Of a stretch of DNA of 64,000 nucleotides, positions 43,772 to 52,963 are shown in pieces. The stretch comes from Lichenibacterium ramalinae (GTDB taxonomy: Bacteria > Pseudomonadota > Alphaproteobacteria > Rhizobiales > Beijerinckiaceae), in assembly GCF_004137085.1 (NCBI RefSeq), contig NZ_QYBC01000025.1, positions 1 to 64,000 of the forward strand, in the 5' to 3' direction. The first letter of the stretch is position 1. Every line of letters begins with the position of its first letter. Both the position numbers and the translations under genes were made by a program. The notes under the pieces were generated by a model that saw only the letters and a program-made list of their open reading frames with translations, was not told where the DNA came from and made no database searches.

Positions 43772-45397
43772 ATGCCCCGCAAGCGGATGCCCAGCACCCG
43801 GATCGTCGCGGCCCTGCTCGCCCTGCTGGCCGGGATCGGGGCCGGCCTCGGCGCCGCCCGGGCCGCGCCGGTCGACGACGCCCTGGCGCATTTCGCCGCC
43901 GACAAGTTCCCCGAGACCGACGTCGGCATCGACGCGCTCGTGGCCAGCGGCGCCCCGACGGCCCCGGCCGTGCTCGGCGCCCTGTCGGACGGGCGGCTGT
44001 TCTTCGATCCCGGCAGCCGCAAGGTCTACGTCGTCGACGCCGCCGGCACGCTCGACGATGCCGCAACGGGCGCGAAGGCCGCCGACGTGACGCAGGGCGG
44101 GCTGAAGAAGGTCCGGCTCAACAACGCCATCCGCTCCAAGATCGCCGCCGCGGTCGGGGGCCTCGACCTCGTCTCGCCCGACCGGACGAAGCGGCTCGCC
44201 GCCGCCGACACGGCCTTCGCGGCGCATGACGCCAAGGCCCGGGGCGCCGTCGAGGCCGCCCTCGCCAAGGAGGAGGATCCCGCCATCAAGGCCATGCTGG
44301 TGCAGGCGCGGGCCGCCATCGTGGCGGCCTCCGGCACGGGCCCCGAGGCGGAGCGGCTCGACGCCATCGCGACGCTGAAGGCGCGGGGCGACGGCGACGC
44401 GCTGAACCTCGTCGACCAGGCGGGCGCCGCCCCGGACGCGTCGCCGGCCGTCAAGGCCGCGGCGGCCTCGGCCGCGGCCGCCATCCGCTTCACCCTCGCG
44501 GTGTGGCAGGCGCTGCAGAACGCCTGGTACGGCCTGTCGCTCGGCTCGGTTCTGCTGCTCGCCGCCATCGGCCTCGCCATCACCTTCGGCGTGATGGGCA
44601 TCATCAACATGGCCCACGGCGAGATGGTGATGATCGGCGCCTACACGACCTACGTGGTGCAGCAGGCCCTCGCGTCGTCGGCGCTCGGCGGCGCCTCGCT
44701 CCTCGTCGCCGTGCCGGCCGCCTTCCTGGTCGCGGGCGCCGTCGGCATCGCCATCGAGCGGCTCATCATCCGCCACCTCTACGGCCGGCCGCTCGAAACG
44801 CTGCTCGCCACCTGGGGCGTGTCGCTGATCCTGCAGCAGCTCGTCCGCACGGTCTTCGGGGCCGACAACCGCCCCGTGGCGGCGCCGGCCTTCATGGCGG
44901 GGTCCTTCCACGTCGGCGGGCTCGAGATCACGGCGGGCCGCATGTGGATCGTGGTCTTCACCGTCGGGGTCTTCGCGGCCCTGCAGATCGTGCTGCGCGC
45001 CACGCCCTTCGGGCTGCGCATGCGGGCCGTGACGCAGAACCGCCGCATGGCCTCGGCCATGGGCATCTCCACGGGGCGCATCGACGCGCTCGCCTTCGGC
45101 CTCGGCTCGGGCATCGCCGGCATCGCCGGGGTGGCGCTCTCGCAGATCGACAACGTGTCGCCGAACCTCGGCCAGAGCTACATCATCGACAGCTTCATGG
45201 TGGTGGTGTTCGGCGGCGTCGGCAACCTGTGGGGCACGCTGGTGGCGGCCCTGTCGCTCGGCGTCGCCGACAAGTTCCTGGAGCCCTTCGCCGGCGCCGT
45301 CCTGGCCAAGATCGCCATCCTGGTCTTCATCGTGCTGTTCATCCAGAAGCGCCCGCGCGGGCTCTTCGCCCTCAGGGGCCGGGCGGTGGAGGCCTGA
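43772..45397 (+). CDS. urtB: urea ABC transporter, permease UrtB
   Basis: The 541-residue protein has a signal-like segment (VAALLALLAGIGAGLGAARA), a roughly 220-residue periplasmic domain with alternating helices, which is typical of UrtB and absent from LivH, and then the LivH-type permease. The permease part includes IGLAITFGVMGIINMAHGEMVMIGAY and FGVMGIINMAHGE, GMRMRAVTQNRRMASAMGIS, and FMVVVFGGVGNLWGT. With UrtC it forms the urea channel. ATG 43772 is used because it starts the leader peptide. It is one base from urtC. Confidence 0.93.
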   Translation: MPRKRMPSTRIVAALLALLAGIGAGLGAARAAPVDDALAHFAADKFPETDVGIDALVASGAPTAPAVLGALSDGRLFFDPGSRKVYVVDAAGTLDDAATGAKAADVTQGGLKKVRLNNAIRSKIAAAVGGLDLVSPDRTKRLAAADTAFAAHDAKARGAVEAALAKEEDPAIKAMLVQARAAIVAASGTGPEAERLDAIATLKARGDGDALNLVDQAGAAPDASPAVKAAAASAAAAIRFTLAVWQALQNAWYGLSLGSVLLLAAIGLAITFGVMGIINMAHGEMVMIGAYTTYVVQQALASSALGGASLLVAVPAAFLVAGAVGIAIERLIIRHLYGRPLETLLATWGVSLILQQLVRTVFGADNRPVAAPAFMAGSFHVGGLEITAGRMWIVVFTVGVFAALQIVLRATPFGLRMRAVTQNRRMASAMGISTGRIDALAFGLGSGIAGIAGVALSQIDNVSPNLGQSYIIDSFMVVVFGGVGNLWGTLVAALSLGVADKFLEPFAGAVLAKIAILVFIVLFIQKRPRGLFALRGRAVEA

Positions 45398-45398
45398 C

Positions 45399-46550
45399 AT
45401 GCCGAGCCAACGCATCCTGTCCGGGCGCGGCCTCGTCTTCCTCGCCGTGCTGGTCGCCGCCGCCGTGCTGGTGCCGGTCCTGTCGCTGGCCGTGCCGCCC
45501 GCCTCGCCCTTCCACCTGTCCGCCTATGCGGTGACGCTGGTCGGCAAGTACCTGTGCTACGCGCTTCTGGCGCTCGCGCTCGACCTCGTCTGGGGCTATT
45601 GCGGCATCCTGAGCCTCGGCCACGGCGCCTTCTTCGCCCTCGGCGGCTACGCCATGGGCATGTATCTCATGCGGCAGATCGGCGCCCGCGGCACCTATGC
45701 CAACCCGAACCTTCCGGACTTCATGGTCTTCCTCAACTGGCACGACCTGCCGGTGACCTGGTGGGGCTTCTCGTCCTTCACCTATGCCATGGCCATGGTG
45801 CTGCTGGTGCCGGGGCTGCTCGCCCTGGTGTTCGGTTACTTCGCCTTCCGGTCGCGCGTGACCGGCGTCTACCTGTCGATCATCACCCAGGCGCTGACCT
45901 ACGCGCTGCTGCTCGCCTTCTTCCGCAACGAGATGGGTTTCGGCGGCAACAACGGCCTCACCGACTTCAAGGACATCCTGGGCTTCGACATCCAGTCGGC
46001 CGGCACGCGCGCCGCCCTCTTCTCGGCCTCCTGCGCGGCGCTGGCGCTGGGATACGTCGTGGCGGCCGCCGTCACGGCGTCGAAGTTCGGCCAGGTGCTG
46101 GTGGCGATCCGCGACGCCGAAAGCCGAACGCGCTTCCTCGGCTACCGGGTCGAAACCTACAAGGCGGCGGTCTTCACCCTGTCCGCCATGATGGCGGGCG
46201 TCGCCGGCGCCCTCTACGTGCCGCAGGTCGGCATCATCAACCCGGGAGAGTTCGCCCCCGCCAATTCCATCGAGGCCGTCATCTGGGTCGCGGTCGGCGG
46301 GCGCGGCACGCTGGTGGGGGCGGCGCTCGGCGCCGTGCTGGTCAACTGGGGCAAGACGTTCTTCACCGGCGTCTTCCCGGAATATTGGCTGTTCCTGCTC
46401 GGCGGGCTCTTCGTCGGCGTGACGCTGTTCCTGCCGCAGGGCATCCTGGGCCTCGTCGACCGGCTCACCGCCCCCCGCCGCCCCGAGCCGCCGGCCGAGC
46501 GGCCGGTGGCGCCCGACGAACAGGTCCTGCCGGCGCCGGTGGCGGAGTGA
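45399..46550 (+). CDS. urtC: urea ABC transporter, permease UrtC
   Basis: A 383-residue LivM-type permease with about eight to ten helices. Signatures are YCGILSLGHGAFFALGGYAMG, YLSIITQALTYALLLAFFRNEMGFGGNNGLTDF and FLGYRVETYKAAVFTLSAMMAG. The GFGGNNGLTDFK region is typical of UrtC. It pairs with UrtB. Starts one base after the urtB stop, and urtD follows four bases after its own stop, so the operon is tightly packed. Confidence 0.93.
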   Translation: MPSQRILSGRGLVFLAVLVAAAVLVPVLSLAVPPASPFHLSAYAVTLVGKYLCYALLALALDLVWGYCGILSLGHGAFFALGGYAMGMYLMRQIGARGTYANPNLPDFMVFLNWHDLPVTWWGFSSFTYAMAMVLLVPGLLALVFGYFAFRSRVTGVYLSIITQALTYALLLAFFRNEMGFGGNNGLTDFKDILGFDIQSAGTRAALFSASCAALALGYVVAAAVTASKFGQVLVAIRDAESRTRFLGYRVETYKAAVFTLSAMMAGVAGALYVPQVGIINPGEFAPANSIEAVIWVAVGGRGTLVGAALGAVLVNWGKTFFTGVFPEYWLFLLGGLFVGVTLFLPQGILGLVDRLTAPRRPEPPAERPVAPDEQVLPAPVAE

Positions 46551-46554
46551 CCCC

Positions 46555-47310
<756 letters not shown>

Positions 47311-47377
47311 CCCCCACGCCGTTCTCCGGCCCGCGGGAGACGCCATCCCGCGCCAAAACCTGCGAGGTCCGACCGGC

Positions 47378-48073
47378 ATGTTGAACGTCGATTCCATCGA
47401 CCTTTTCTACGGTGCCGCGCAGGCGCTGCGGAAAGTGTCGCTGACGGCCGAACTCGGCCGCGTCACCTGCGTGCTCGGGCGCAACGGCGTCGGCAAGTCC
47501 TCGCTGCTGCGCGCCATCGTGGGCCAGCAGCCGATCCGCGGCGGCACCGTCAGCCTCGCCGGCGAGGACGTGTCGCGCCTGCCGACCCATGCGCGGGCCA
47601 GGCGCGGCATCGGCTACGTGCCGCAGGGGCGCGAGATCTTTCCGCTGCTCACCGTGAAGGAGAACCTCCACACCGGTTTCGCGCCGGTCGGCCGGGCGCT
47701 GCGCCACGTGCCCGAGGAAGTCTTCGACCTCTTCCCGGTGCTGAAGACCATGATGCACCGGCGCGGCGGCGACCTGTCGGGCGGGCAGCAGCAGCAGCTC
47801 GCCATCGGCCGCGCCCTGGTGACGCGGCCGAAGCTCCTCGTCCTCGACGAACCGACCGAGGGCATCCAACCCTCCGTCATCAAGGACATCGGCCGCGCCA
47901 TCGACTACCTGCGCGGCCGCGGCGACATGGCCATCGTGCTGGTCGAGCAGTATTTCGAGTTCGCCCGCGACCTCGCCGACAGCTTCGCCGTGATGGACCG
48001 CGGCGCCGTGGTCCTGGCGGGCGCCAGGGCCGACATGGTGGAGCACGAGGTCCGGGCCCACCTCAGCGTGTGA
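47378..48073 (+). CDS. urtE: urea ABC transporter, ATP-binding protein UrtE
   Basis: The 231-residue LivF-type ATPase has GRNGVGKSSLLRAIVG (Walker A, about 36-51), YVPQGREIFPLLTVKENL, LSGGQQQQLAIGRALV and LLVLDEPTEGIQPSVI. TEGIQPSVI is common in UrtE. The gap of 67 bp after urtD is the longest among urtB-E. Its 3' end overlaps the convergent MFS gene by 11 bp. Confidence 0.93.
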   Translation: MLNVDSIDLFYGAAQALRKVSLTAELGRVTCVLGRNGVGKSSLLRAIVGQQPIRGGTVSLAGEDVSRLPTHARARRGIGYVPQGREIFPLLTVKENLHTGFAPVGRALRHVPEEVFDLFPVLKTMMHRRGGDLSGGQQQQLAIGRALVTRPKLLVLDEPTEGIQPSVIKDIGRAIDYLRGRGDMAIVLVEQYFEFARDLADSFAVMDRGAVVLAGARADMVEHEVRAHLSV

Positions 48074-49385
48074 GGGGTTGGGCGGCGGCGCGGCGCGGCA
48101 GCATGAGGATCAGCGCCGAGCCGAGCACCGCCGAGACCGCCAGCGCGTAGAGGCTGGCGGACGGCACCCCGAAGGCGGCTTCGGCCCAGACGCGCAGGTT
48201 CGGCGCCAGGAACCCGCCGAGGTTGCCGACCGAGTTGATCAGCGCGATGCCGCCCGCCGCCGCGACCCCGGACAGGTAGTTGGTGGGGAAGGTCCAGAAG
48301 ATCGGCTGCGCCGAGGCGAGGCCCGCCGTCGTGATGCACAGGGCCGCGATGGCGAGGAGCGGGGGCGCCGAGGCCGCGATGACGAGGCCGAACGCGATGG
48401 CGAAGACCGAGATGGCGCCGTAGAGCCGCTCGCGGCCGCTCGTCACCGCCATGTGGGGCCAGACCGCCATGGCGAGCAGCGCCACCGCCCAGGGGATGGC
48501 CGACACGAAGCCCACGAGCGGCCCGACCTTGACGCCGAGCAGCGCCGAGACCTGGGTCGGCAGGTAGAAGGCGACGCCGTAGCTGCCGACCTGCATCAGG
48601 AAGTAGATCACGACGAAATGCAGCATGCGGGGGTCCGCGAAGGCCGCCTTGAGCGAGGCCGGGCCGTGGCTGGCCTTGTCCTCCTCCTCCTGGGCGATCT
48701 GGCGCGCCACGGCGGCGCGCTCGCCGTCGTCGAGCCAGGTCGCCTGTTCGGGCCGGTCGGTCAGGACGAAATAGGCGAGCACGCCGACCGCCGAGGCCGC
48801 CAGGCCCTCGATCAGGTACATCCACTGCCAGCCGTGCAGGCCGAGCGCGCCGTCCAGCACCAGCAGCAGCCCGCTGGCCGGGCTGCCGAACATGAGGGAC
48901 AGGGGATAGCCGAAGTAGAACATCCCCAGGATGCGGCCGCGCTCGCGCCGGGGGAACCAATAGGTCACGAAAAGGATCACGCCCGGGAAGAAGCCTGCCT
49001 CGGCCATGCCGAGCAGCACGCGCAGCACGTAGAAGGACGTGTCGCCGGTCGCCAGCATCATGCCGGCCGCCACGATGCCCCAGGTCACCATGATGCGGCA
49101 CAGCCAGCGCCGGGCGCCGACCCGGTGCATGATGAGGTTCGACGGGATCTCGAGCAGCGCATAGCCCACGAAGAACAGCCCCGCCCCGAAGGCGAAGGCG
49201 GCGTCGCTGACGCCCGTGTCGGCCTGGAACGCCTGTTTGGCGAAGCCGACGTTGGATCGGTCGAGGAAGGCCATGGTGTACATGAGGATCAGGAAGGGCA
49301 CGAGCCGCGCCCGCGCCTTGGCCACCGCCGAGGCGAGATCGCCCCCGGCCCCCAGCCGGGCCGCCTCCCCCGTGAGAGCCGTCAT
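48063..49385 (-). CDS. MFS transporter, anion:cation symporter (ACS) family
   Basis: A 440-residue protein with 12 predicted helices. The N-terminal half carries MYTMAFLDRSNVGFAKQAF, a hallmark of the ACS group (glucarate, phthalate, 4-hydroxyphenylacetate, tartrate transporters), GYALLEIPSNLIMHRVGARRW, and GMAEAGFFPGVILFVTYWFP with RRERGR in the cytoplasmic loop. It should import an organic anion with a proton. The substrate cannot be told. It overlaps urtE tail to tail and is separated by about 100 bp from the orphan binding protein, on the same strand but downstream of it. Confidence 0.9.
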   Translation of the reverse strand: MTALTGEAARLGAGGDLASAVAKARARLVPFLILMYTMAFLDRSNVGFAKQAFQADTGVSDAAFAFGAGLFFVGYALLEIPSNLIMHRVGARRWLCRIMVTWGIVAAGMMLATGDTSFYVLRVLLGMAEAGFFPGVILFVTYWFPRRERGRILGMFYFGYPLSLMFGSPASGLLLVLDGALGLHGWQWMYLIEGLAASAVGVLAYFVLTDRPEQATWLDDGERAAVARQIAQEEEDKASHGPASLKAAFADPRMLHFVVIYFLMQVGSYGVAFYLPTQVSALLGVKVGPLVGFVSAIPWAVALLAMAVWPHMAVTSGRERLYGAISVFAIAFGLVIAASAPPLLAIAALCITTAGLASAQPIFWTFPTNYLSGVAAAGGIALINSVGNLGGFLAPNLRVWAEAAFGVPSASLYALAVSAVLGSALILMLPRRAAAQPLTR

Positions 49386-49481
49386 GTCCTGTCCTCCCCA
49401 GATCTGGCCGCGTCTTCGCGGTCCGGTTTCGGCGAGTATGACGGGCGGAACGCCGGGCGCAAGCGGGGAGCCGCGCCCCCG

Positions 49482-50252
49482 TCAGTGTTTCGCCGGGTCG
49501 AGCCCCATCCTGGCCATCACGGGGGCGGCGGCGGGCGACGCCATGTAGGCGACGAGGGCGCGGCCGGCCGCCGGATGGCGGGCCGCGACGGCGATCCCGG
49601 CCGAGAAGACCGTGTTCTTCTGCACGGCCTCCGGCAGCTTGCCGGCGAAGGCGATGCCGGGCACGGGCAGCAGTTCCGCCACCTGCTGGAAGCCGAGCTC
49701 GGCCTCGCCCCGCGCCACGATCTCCGCCACCGGCGTCGCCGGGATCATGCGGGCCTTGCCCTGCATCTCGGCCTCGATCCCGAGCCGTTTGAACAGTTCG
49801 TCCCGGATGTAGACGCCGCTGGCGCTGTCCGAATAGGCGACGGATCGCGCCGCCAGCAGGGCGGCCCTGAGCTTGTCGACCGTGCCGATGTCGGGCACGG
49901 GTGCGCCCGCCTTGACCGCCATGCCGATGGGCGACAGCGCGAGGTCGACCCTGCTGCCGGGCACGGCCTTGCCGTCGGCCACGAGCGCGTCGAGGGCGCT
50001 GCCCACCATGATGAGCACGTCGTCGGGTTCGCCCCGGGCGAGGCGCTGCGGGATGGCGTCGTGCGTCGTCCCCATGGACGGGCCGGGCAGCGTCGTCACG
50101 TGGTCGCCGCTCGCCGCCTCGAATCCCGGCAGCAGGGCCTGGTAGGTGGATTTGAAGCCGCCGGAGATCATCACGGCGACGTCATCGGCCTTGGCCCCGG
50201 TGCAGGACAGGAGCAGGGCGGCGAGGGCGAGAGGGCGCAGGACAGGGGTCAT
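49482..50252 (-). CDS. orphan ModA-like extracellular substrate-binding protein
   Basis: A 256-residue precursor with signal peptide (LRPLALAALLLSCTGAKA-DD). The mature part resembles ModA-type binding proteins: VAVMISGGFKSTYQALLPGFEAASG, RGEPDDVLIMVG, LALSPIGMAVKAG, VAYSDSASGVYIRDELFKRLG and ELGFQQVAELLPVPGI. The fit to classical molybdate ModA is partial; the group includes proteins that bind other oxyanions or organic acids. No permease or ATPase is adjacent; the MFS gene follows on the same strand. ATG 50252 starts the leader, and a 15-bp tandem repeat lies 59 bp upstream. Confidence 0.85.
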   Translation of the reverse strand: MTPVLRPLALAALLLSCTGAKADDVAVMISGGFKSTYQALLPGFEAASGDHVTTLPGPSMGTTHDAIPQRLARGEPDDVLIMVGSALDALVADGKAVPGSRVDLALSPIGMAVKAGAPVPDIGTVDKLRAALLAARSVAYSDSASGVYIRDELFKRLGIEAEMQGKARMIPATPVAEIVARGEAELGFQQVAELLPVPGIAFAGKLPEAVQKNTVFSAGIAVAARHPAAGRALVAYMASPAAAPVMARMGLDPAKH

Positions 50253-50310
50253 CCGATGGTCTCCGGTGGATGGGAACCGCCATGCCACGTCCGGCACGGC
50301 GCCGGAAGGC

Positions 50311-50370
50311 ACGACGCCACAAGACACGGGGCCACAAGACACGACGCCACAAGACATGGGGCCACAAGAC
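50311..50370. repeat. four tandem 15-bp repeats upstream of the orphan binding protein
   Basis: Four units of ACGACGCCACAAGAC or ACGGGGCCACAAGAC alternate (period 15, superperiod 30), with a decayed fifth unit. They lie 59 bp before the start at 50252 in a 320-bp gap that otherwise shows only the expected promoter space. On the minus strand the units could encode repeated SCG peptides if translation began further upstream, but the signal peptide argues for the start at 50252. Confidence 0.8.
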
Positions 50371-50572
50371 ATGAGGCCGACACCGGATCCGGCGGCGCGG
50401 TCGCGGGTCGACGACCCGAAACCGGCCGGTTGCCGTCCATGACCTCGACCACGCTCCGCCCCCTGTGCCGGCCCATGGGGGGACACGCGCAGCACCATCC
50501 CGCGCACCCGCGCCATGATCGTCCAGTCGCGCCGCGCGTGCGCCGGGCGCAGGCGTGGGGCGGGCCGGAGCG

Positions 50573-51019
50573 TCACCGCCCCGATTTCAGGAACAGCTCG
50601 AAGGCGTCGAGCGTCGCCGCCGAGACGTGGTGCTCGATGCCTTCGGCGTCGATCTCGGCGGCTTCGGGCGGCACGCCCACGGCGACCAGCAGCTTGACCA
50701 CGGTGCGGTGGCGGGCGCGGCAGCGTTCCGCCATGGCCTGGCCGGCCGCCGTCAGGAACACGCCGCGGTAGGGCTTCGAGGTGGCCAGGCCCTCGCGCTT
50801 CAGCCGGGCGATCGCCTTGTTGGCGGTGGGATGGGTGACGCCGAGCGCGCGGGCGATGTCGGTCGTGCGGGCCTCGCCCTGCCCCGCCTGGAGGTCGGCG
50901 ATCAGTTCCGTGTAGTCTTCCAGCACGGCCGAGGAGCGGGCCGAGCGGGCCTTGCCGAAGCGGTCCGCCGCCGCGCCGTCATCCCCCTCGTCCGCGGCCG
51001 GCACCGCTTCGTCCGCCAT
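50573..51019 (-). CDS. mntR: manganese-responsive DtxR-family repressor MntR
   Basis: The 148-residue protein has the DtxR/MntR winged helix (ARTTDIARALGVTHPTANKAIARLKREGL, then YRGVFLTAAGQAMAERCRARH) and the metal-binding dimerisation region with AEIDAEGIEHHVSAATLDAF, where Glu-Gly-Ile-Glu-His-His supplies metal ligands. MntR with Mn(II) represses mntH. Start 51019 follows GGGGATCC; ATG 51043 is an alternative that adds eight residues. It is divergent from mntH, and a perfect inverted repeat lies in the shared promoter region. Confidence 0.9.
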   Translation of the reverse strand: MADEAVPAADEGDDGAAADRFGKARSARSSAVLEDYTELIADLQAGQGEARTTDIARALGVTHPTANKAIARLKREGLATSKPYRGVFLTAAGQAMAERCRARHRTVVKLLVAVGVPPEAAEIDAEGIEHHVSAATLDAFELFLKSGR

Positions 51020-51095
51020 GGATCCCCGTCCCGTCAGCGTCATCTCCCGCCCGGTTTGGGCCGTTTCACCTCCGGCCGTCAATCGATGAAGCCCG

Positions 51096-51123
51096 TTGAC
51101 GATGGTGTAGCCGAGGCTACATC
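51096..51123 (+). promoter_or_regulatory. mntH promoter with MntR-type operator
   Basis: TTGACG (51096-51101) and TACATC (51118-51123), 16 bases apart, look like a sigma-70 promoter. TGTAGCC-GA-GGCTACA (51106-51121) is a perfect 7-bp inverted repeat covering spacer and -10. Its TAGC...GCTA core is like the MntR box of enterobacteria (TAGCAAAGGCTA). Mn-loaded MntR would block transcription of mntH, and the site is also in front of mntR. Confidence 0.65.
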
Positions 51124-51137
51124 TAGACCGTCGCAGG

Positions 51138-52481
51138 ATGGACGGACGATGGGGGCACGGGATGGTGGCGCGGGACGCGACGGCGGTGGCCGGCATGGGT
51201 GAGCGGACCGACGCCGCCATCCGCGAGGTCCTGGCGGGCCGACGGCGCGGCATCGGGTCGACCCTGGTGATGGTGGGGCCGGCGGTCGTGGCGTCGATCG
51301 CCTACATGGACCCCGGCAACTTCGCCACCAACATCCAGGCCGGTGCCCGGTTCGGCTATGCCCTGCTCTGGGTGGTGGTGGCGGCCAACCTCGTCGCCAT
51401 GCTGTTCCAGGCGCTGTCGGCCAAGCTCGGCATCGTCACGGGATCGAACCTCGCCGAACTGTGCCGCCGCCACCTCCCGCCCTGGGCCGTGGTGCCGATG
51501 TGGCTCGCCAGCGAGGTGGCCGCCATGGCGACGGACCTCGCCGAGTTCCTCGGGGGGGCCATCGGCCTGTCGCTTCTGGCCGGCATCCCGTTGCTGGCCG
51601 GCATGGTGGTGACGGGCCTCGCCACCTATGCCCTGCTGATGCTGGAGCGCCGCGGCTACCGCTCGCTCGAGATCGGCATCGCCGTGCTGGTCGGGGTGAT
51701 CGGGCTGTCGTATCTCGCCGAGGTGCTGATCGCGCCGGTCGACTGGGCGGCGGCGGGCCTCGGCGTGGTGGTGCCGCGCATCCCGTCGCCCGAAGCCCTG
51801 ACGGTCGCGGTCGGCATCATCGGCGCCACCGTCATGCCGCACGCGCTCTACCTCCATTCCGGCCTGACCCAGAACCGCGCCCCGGCACGGAACGACGACG
51901 AGCGCGCCGCCCTGGTGCGCTACTCCAACGGCGAGGTGCTGGTGGCGCTGTCGGTCGCCGGCCTCATCAACATGGCCATGGTGGTGATGGCGGCGGCGGC
52001 CTTCCACCTCGGCCACGACGACGTCGCCGAGATCGGCACGGCCTATCACACGCTGACGCCCCTGCTCGGGCCGGCGGCGGCGGGCCTCTTCCTGGTGTCG
52101 CTGCTGGCTTCGGGCCTGTCCTCCTCCGCCGTCGGCACCATGGCGGGGCAGATGATCATGCAGGGCTTCGTGGGCTTCGCCATCCCGCTCTGGGCGCGGC
52201 GGCTCGTCACCATGGTGCCGGCCTTCGTGGTGGTCTGGCTCGGCATCGACAGCACCAAGGCGCTGGTGCTGAGCCAGGTGGTGCTGAGCTTCGTGCTGCC
52301 CCTGCCCATGATCGCGCTGGTGAGCTTCACCCGGCGCCGCGACATCATGGGCCGCTTCGCCACCCCGCCGCTCGTCCATGCCGCGGCCGTGCTGGGCACG
52401 GCCGTGATCGTGGCGCTGAACGTCGTCCTGGTCATGCAGGTGCTCGGCGTGCCGATCCCCTTCCTGCCCGACGCCGGCTGA
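51138..52481 (+). CDS. mntH: Nramp-family proton-coupled manganese importer
   Basis: The 447-residue membrane protein has about 11 helices. The metal site signatures are present: IAYMDPGNFATNIQAG (Asp and Asn of helix 1) and GATVMPHALYLHSGLTQ (Met of helix 6, proton-relay His). It imports Mn(II), and also Fe(II), with protons. ATG 51138 is only about 15 bases from the likely -10 element, so ATG 51162 (preceded by GGGGGCACGG) may be the true start. It is regulated by the divergent mntR. Confidence 0.93.
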   Translation: MDGRWGHGMVARDATAVAGMGERTDAAIREVLAGRRRGIGSTLVMVGPAVVASIAYMDPGNFATNIQAGARFGYALLWVVVAANLVAMLFQALSAKLGIVTGSNLAELCRRHLPPWAVVPMWLASEVAAMATDLAEFLGGAIGLSLLAGIPLLAGMVVTGLATYALLMLERRGYRSLEIGIAVLVGVIGLSYLAEVLIAPVDWAAAGLGVVVPRIPSPEALTVAVGIIGATVMPHALYLHSGLTQNRAPARNDDERAALVRYSNGEVLVALSVAGLINMAMVVMAAAAFHLGHDDVAEIGTAYHTLTPLLGPAAAGLFLVSLLASGLSSSAVGTMAGQMIMQGFVGFAIPLWARRLVTMVPAFVVVWLGIDSTKALVLSQVVLSFVLPLPMIALVSFTRRRDIMGRFATPPLVHAAAVLGTAVIVALNVVLVMQVLGVPIPFLPDAG

Positions 52482-52511
52482 CGGGGCTCGGCCGGCGGGG
52501 TTCGGCGCCGG

Positions 52512-52859
52512 TCACCGCCGCCGCCGCCGCCGCTCCTCCACGCGCCGCCGCAGCGCCAGCGAGGGGTCGGCATCGAAGGCCAGGGCGCTGGCGTCCTGCA
52601 AATCGAGGCGGGTCAGGCCCATGTCGCGCAACTCGTGGTCGCCCAGGCTGCCGAGCTGCAGCATGATCCGCCGGGCCTCGTAGACCCGCAGCGGCCAGGC
52701 CAGGGCACGAAGCAGGGCACGGGCCAGGGCGTGGCCGCATCGCGCCCAGAGCCGGCGCGCCCGGCCGGTTCCTAGACCGGCCCCAAGGCCGACCCCAAGG
52801 CCGACCCCAAGACCGGCCTCGCCCCGCCCTATTCCCGAACTCTCCGTCGAACTCGTCAT
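52512..52859 (-). CDS. DUF1127 domain protein
   Basis: A 115-residue protein whose C-terminal half is a DUF1127 domain: LRVYEARRIMLQLGSLGDHELRDMGLTRLDL. An Arg-rich tail follows. The N-terminal third is a Gly/Val/Leu repeat from 12-bp DNA repeats (52770-52815) and is not part of the domain. Small DUF1127 proteins in alphaproteobacteria bind RNA and affect phosphate and carbon metabolism; this long form is not necessarily equivalent. ATG 52859 is preferred over a further upstream Met. It is divergent from the MocR-type gene. Confidence 0.75.
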   Translation of the reverse strand: MTSSTESSGIGRGEAGLGVGLGVGLGAGLGTGRARRLWARCGHALARALLRALAWPLRVYEARRIMLQLGSLGDHELRDMGLTRLDLQDASALAFDADPSLALRRRVEERRRRRR

Positions 52860-52927
52860 GGCGATCCCTCCCGATGCCACGCAGGATGGGGGGAAACGGC
52901 TGGCCAGGACAGGGACAGTCCCGTACA

Positions 52928-52952
52928 CTTCGGCCGAACTGTCCGGCCGAAG
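52928..52952. promoter_or_regulatory. inverted repeat before the MocR-type regulator
   Basis: CTTCGGCCG and CGGCCGAAG form a perfect 9-bp inverted repeat with a 7-base spacer, 11 bp before the start of the MocR-type gene and 69 bp from the DUF1127 gene start. It is a good candidate for an autoregulatory operator of the divergent pair. Some of its pairing would also form in RNA. Confidence 0.5.
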
Positions 52953-52963
52953 GTCCATCACAG

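Noticed and set aside
48078-50771. Nearly 900-codon frame opposite the MFS transporter and binding protein
   Set aside because: No domain is visible, and the opposing genes have membrane helices and a signal peptide that explain the sequence.
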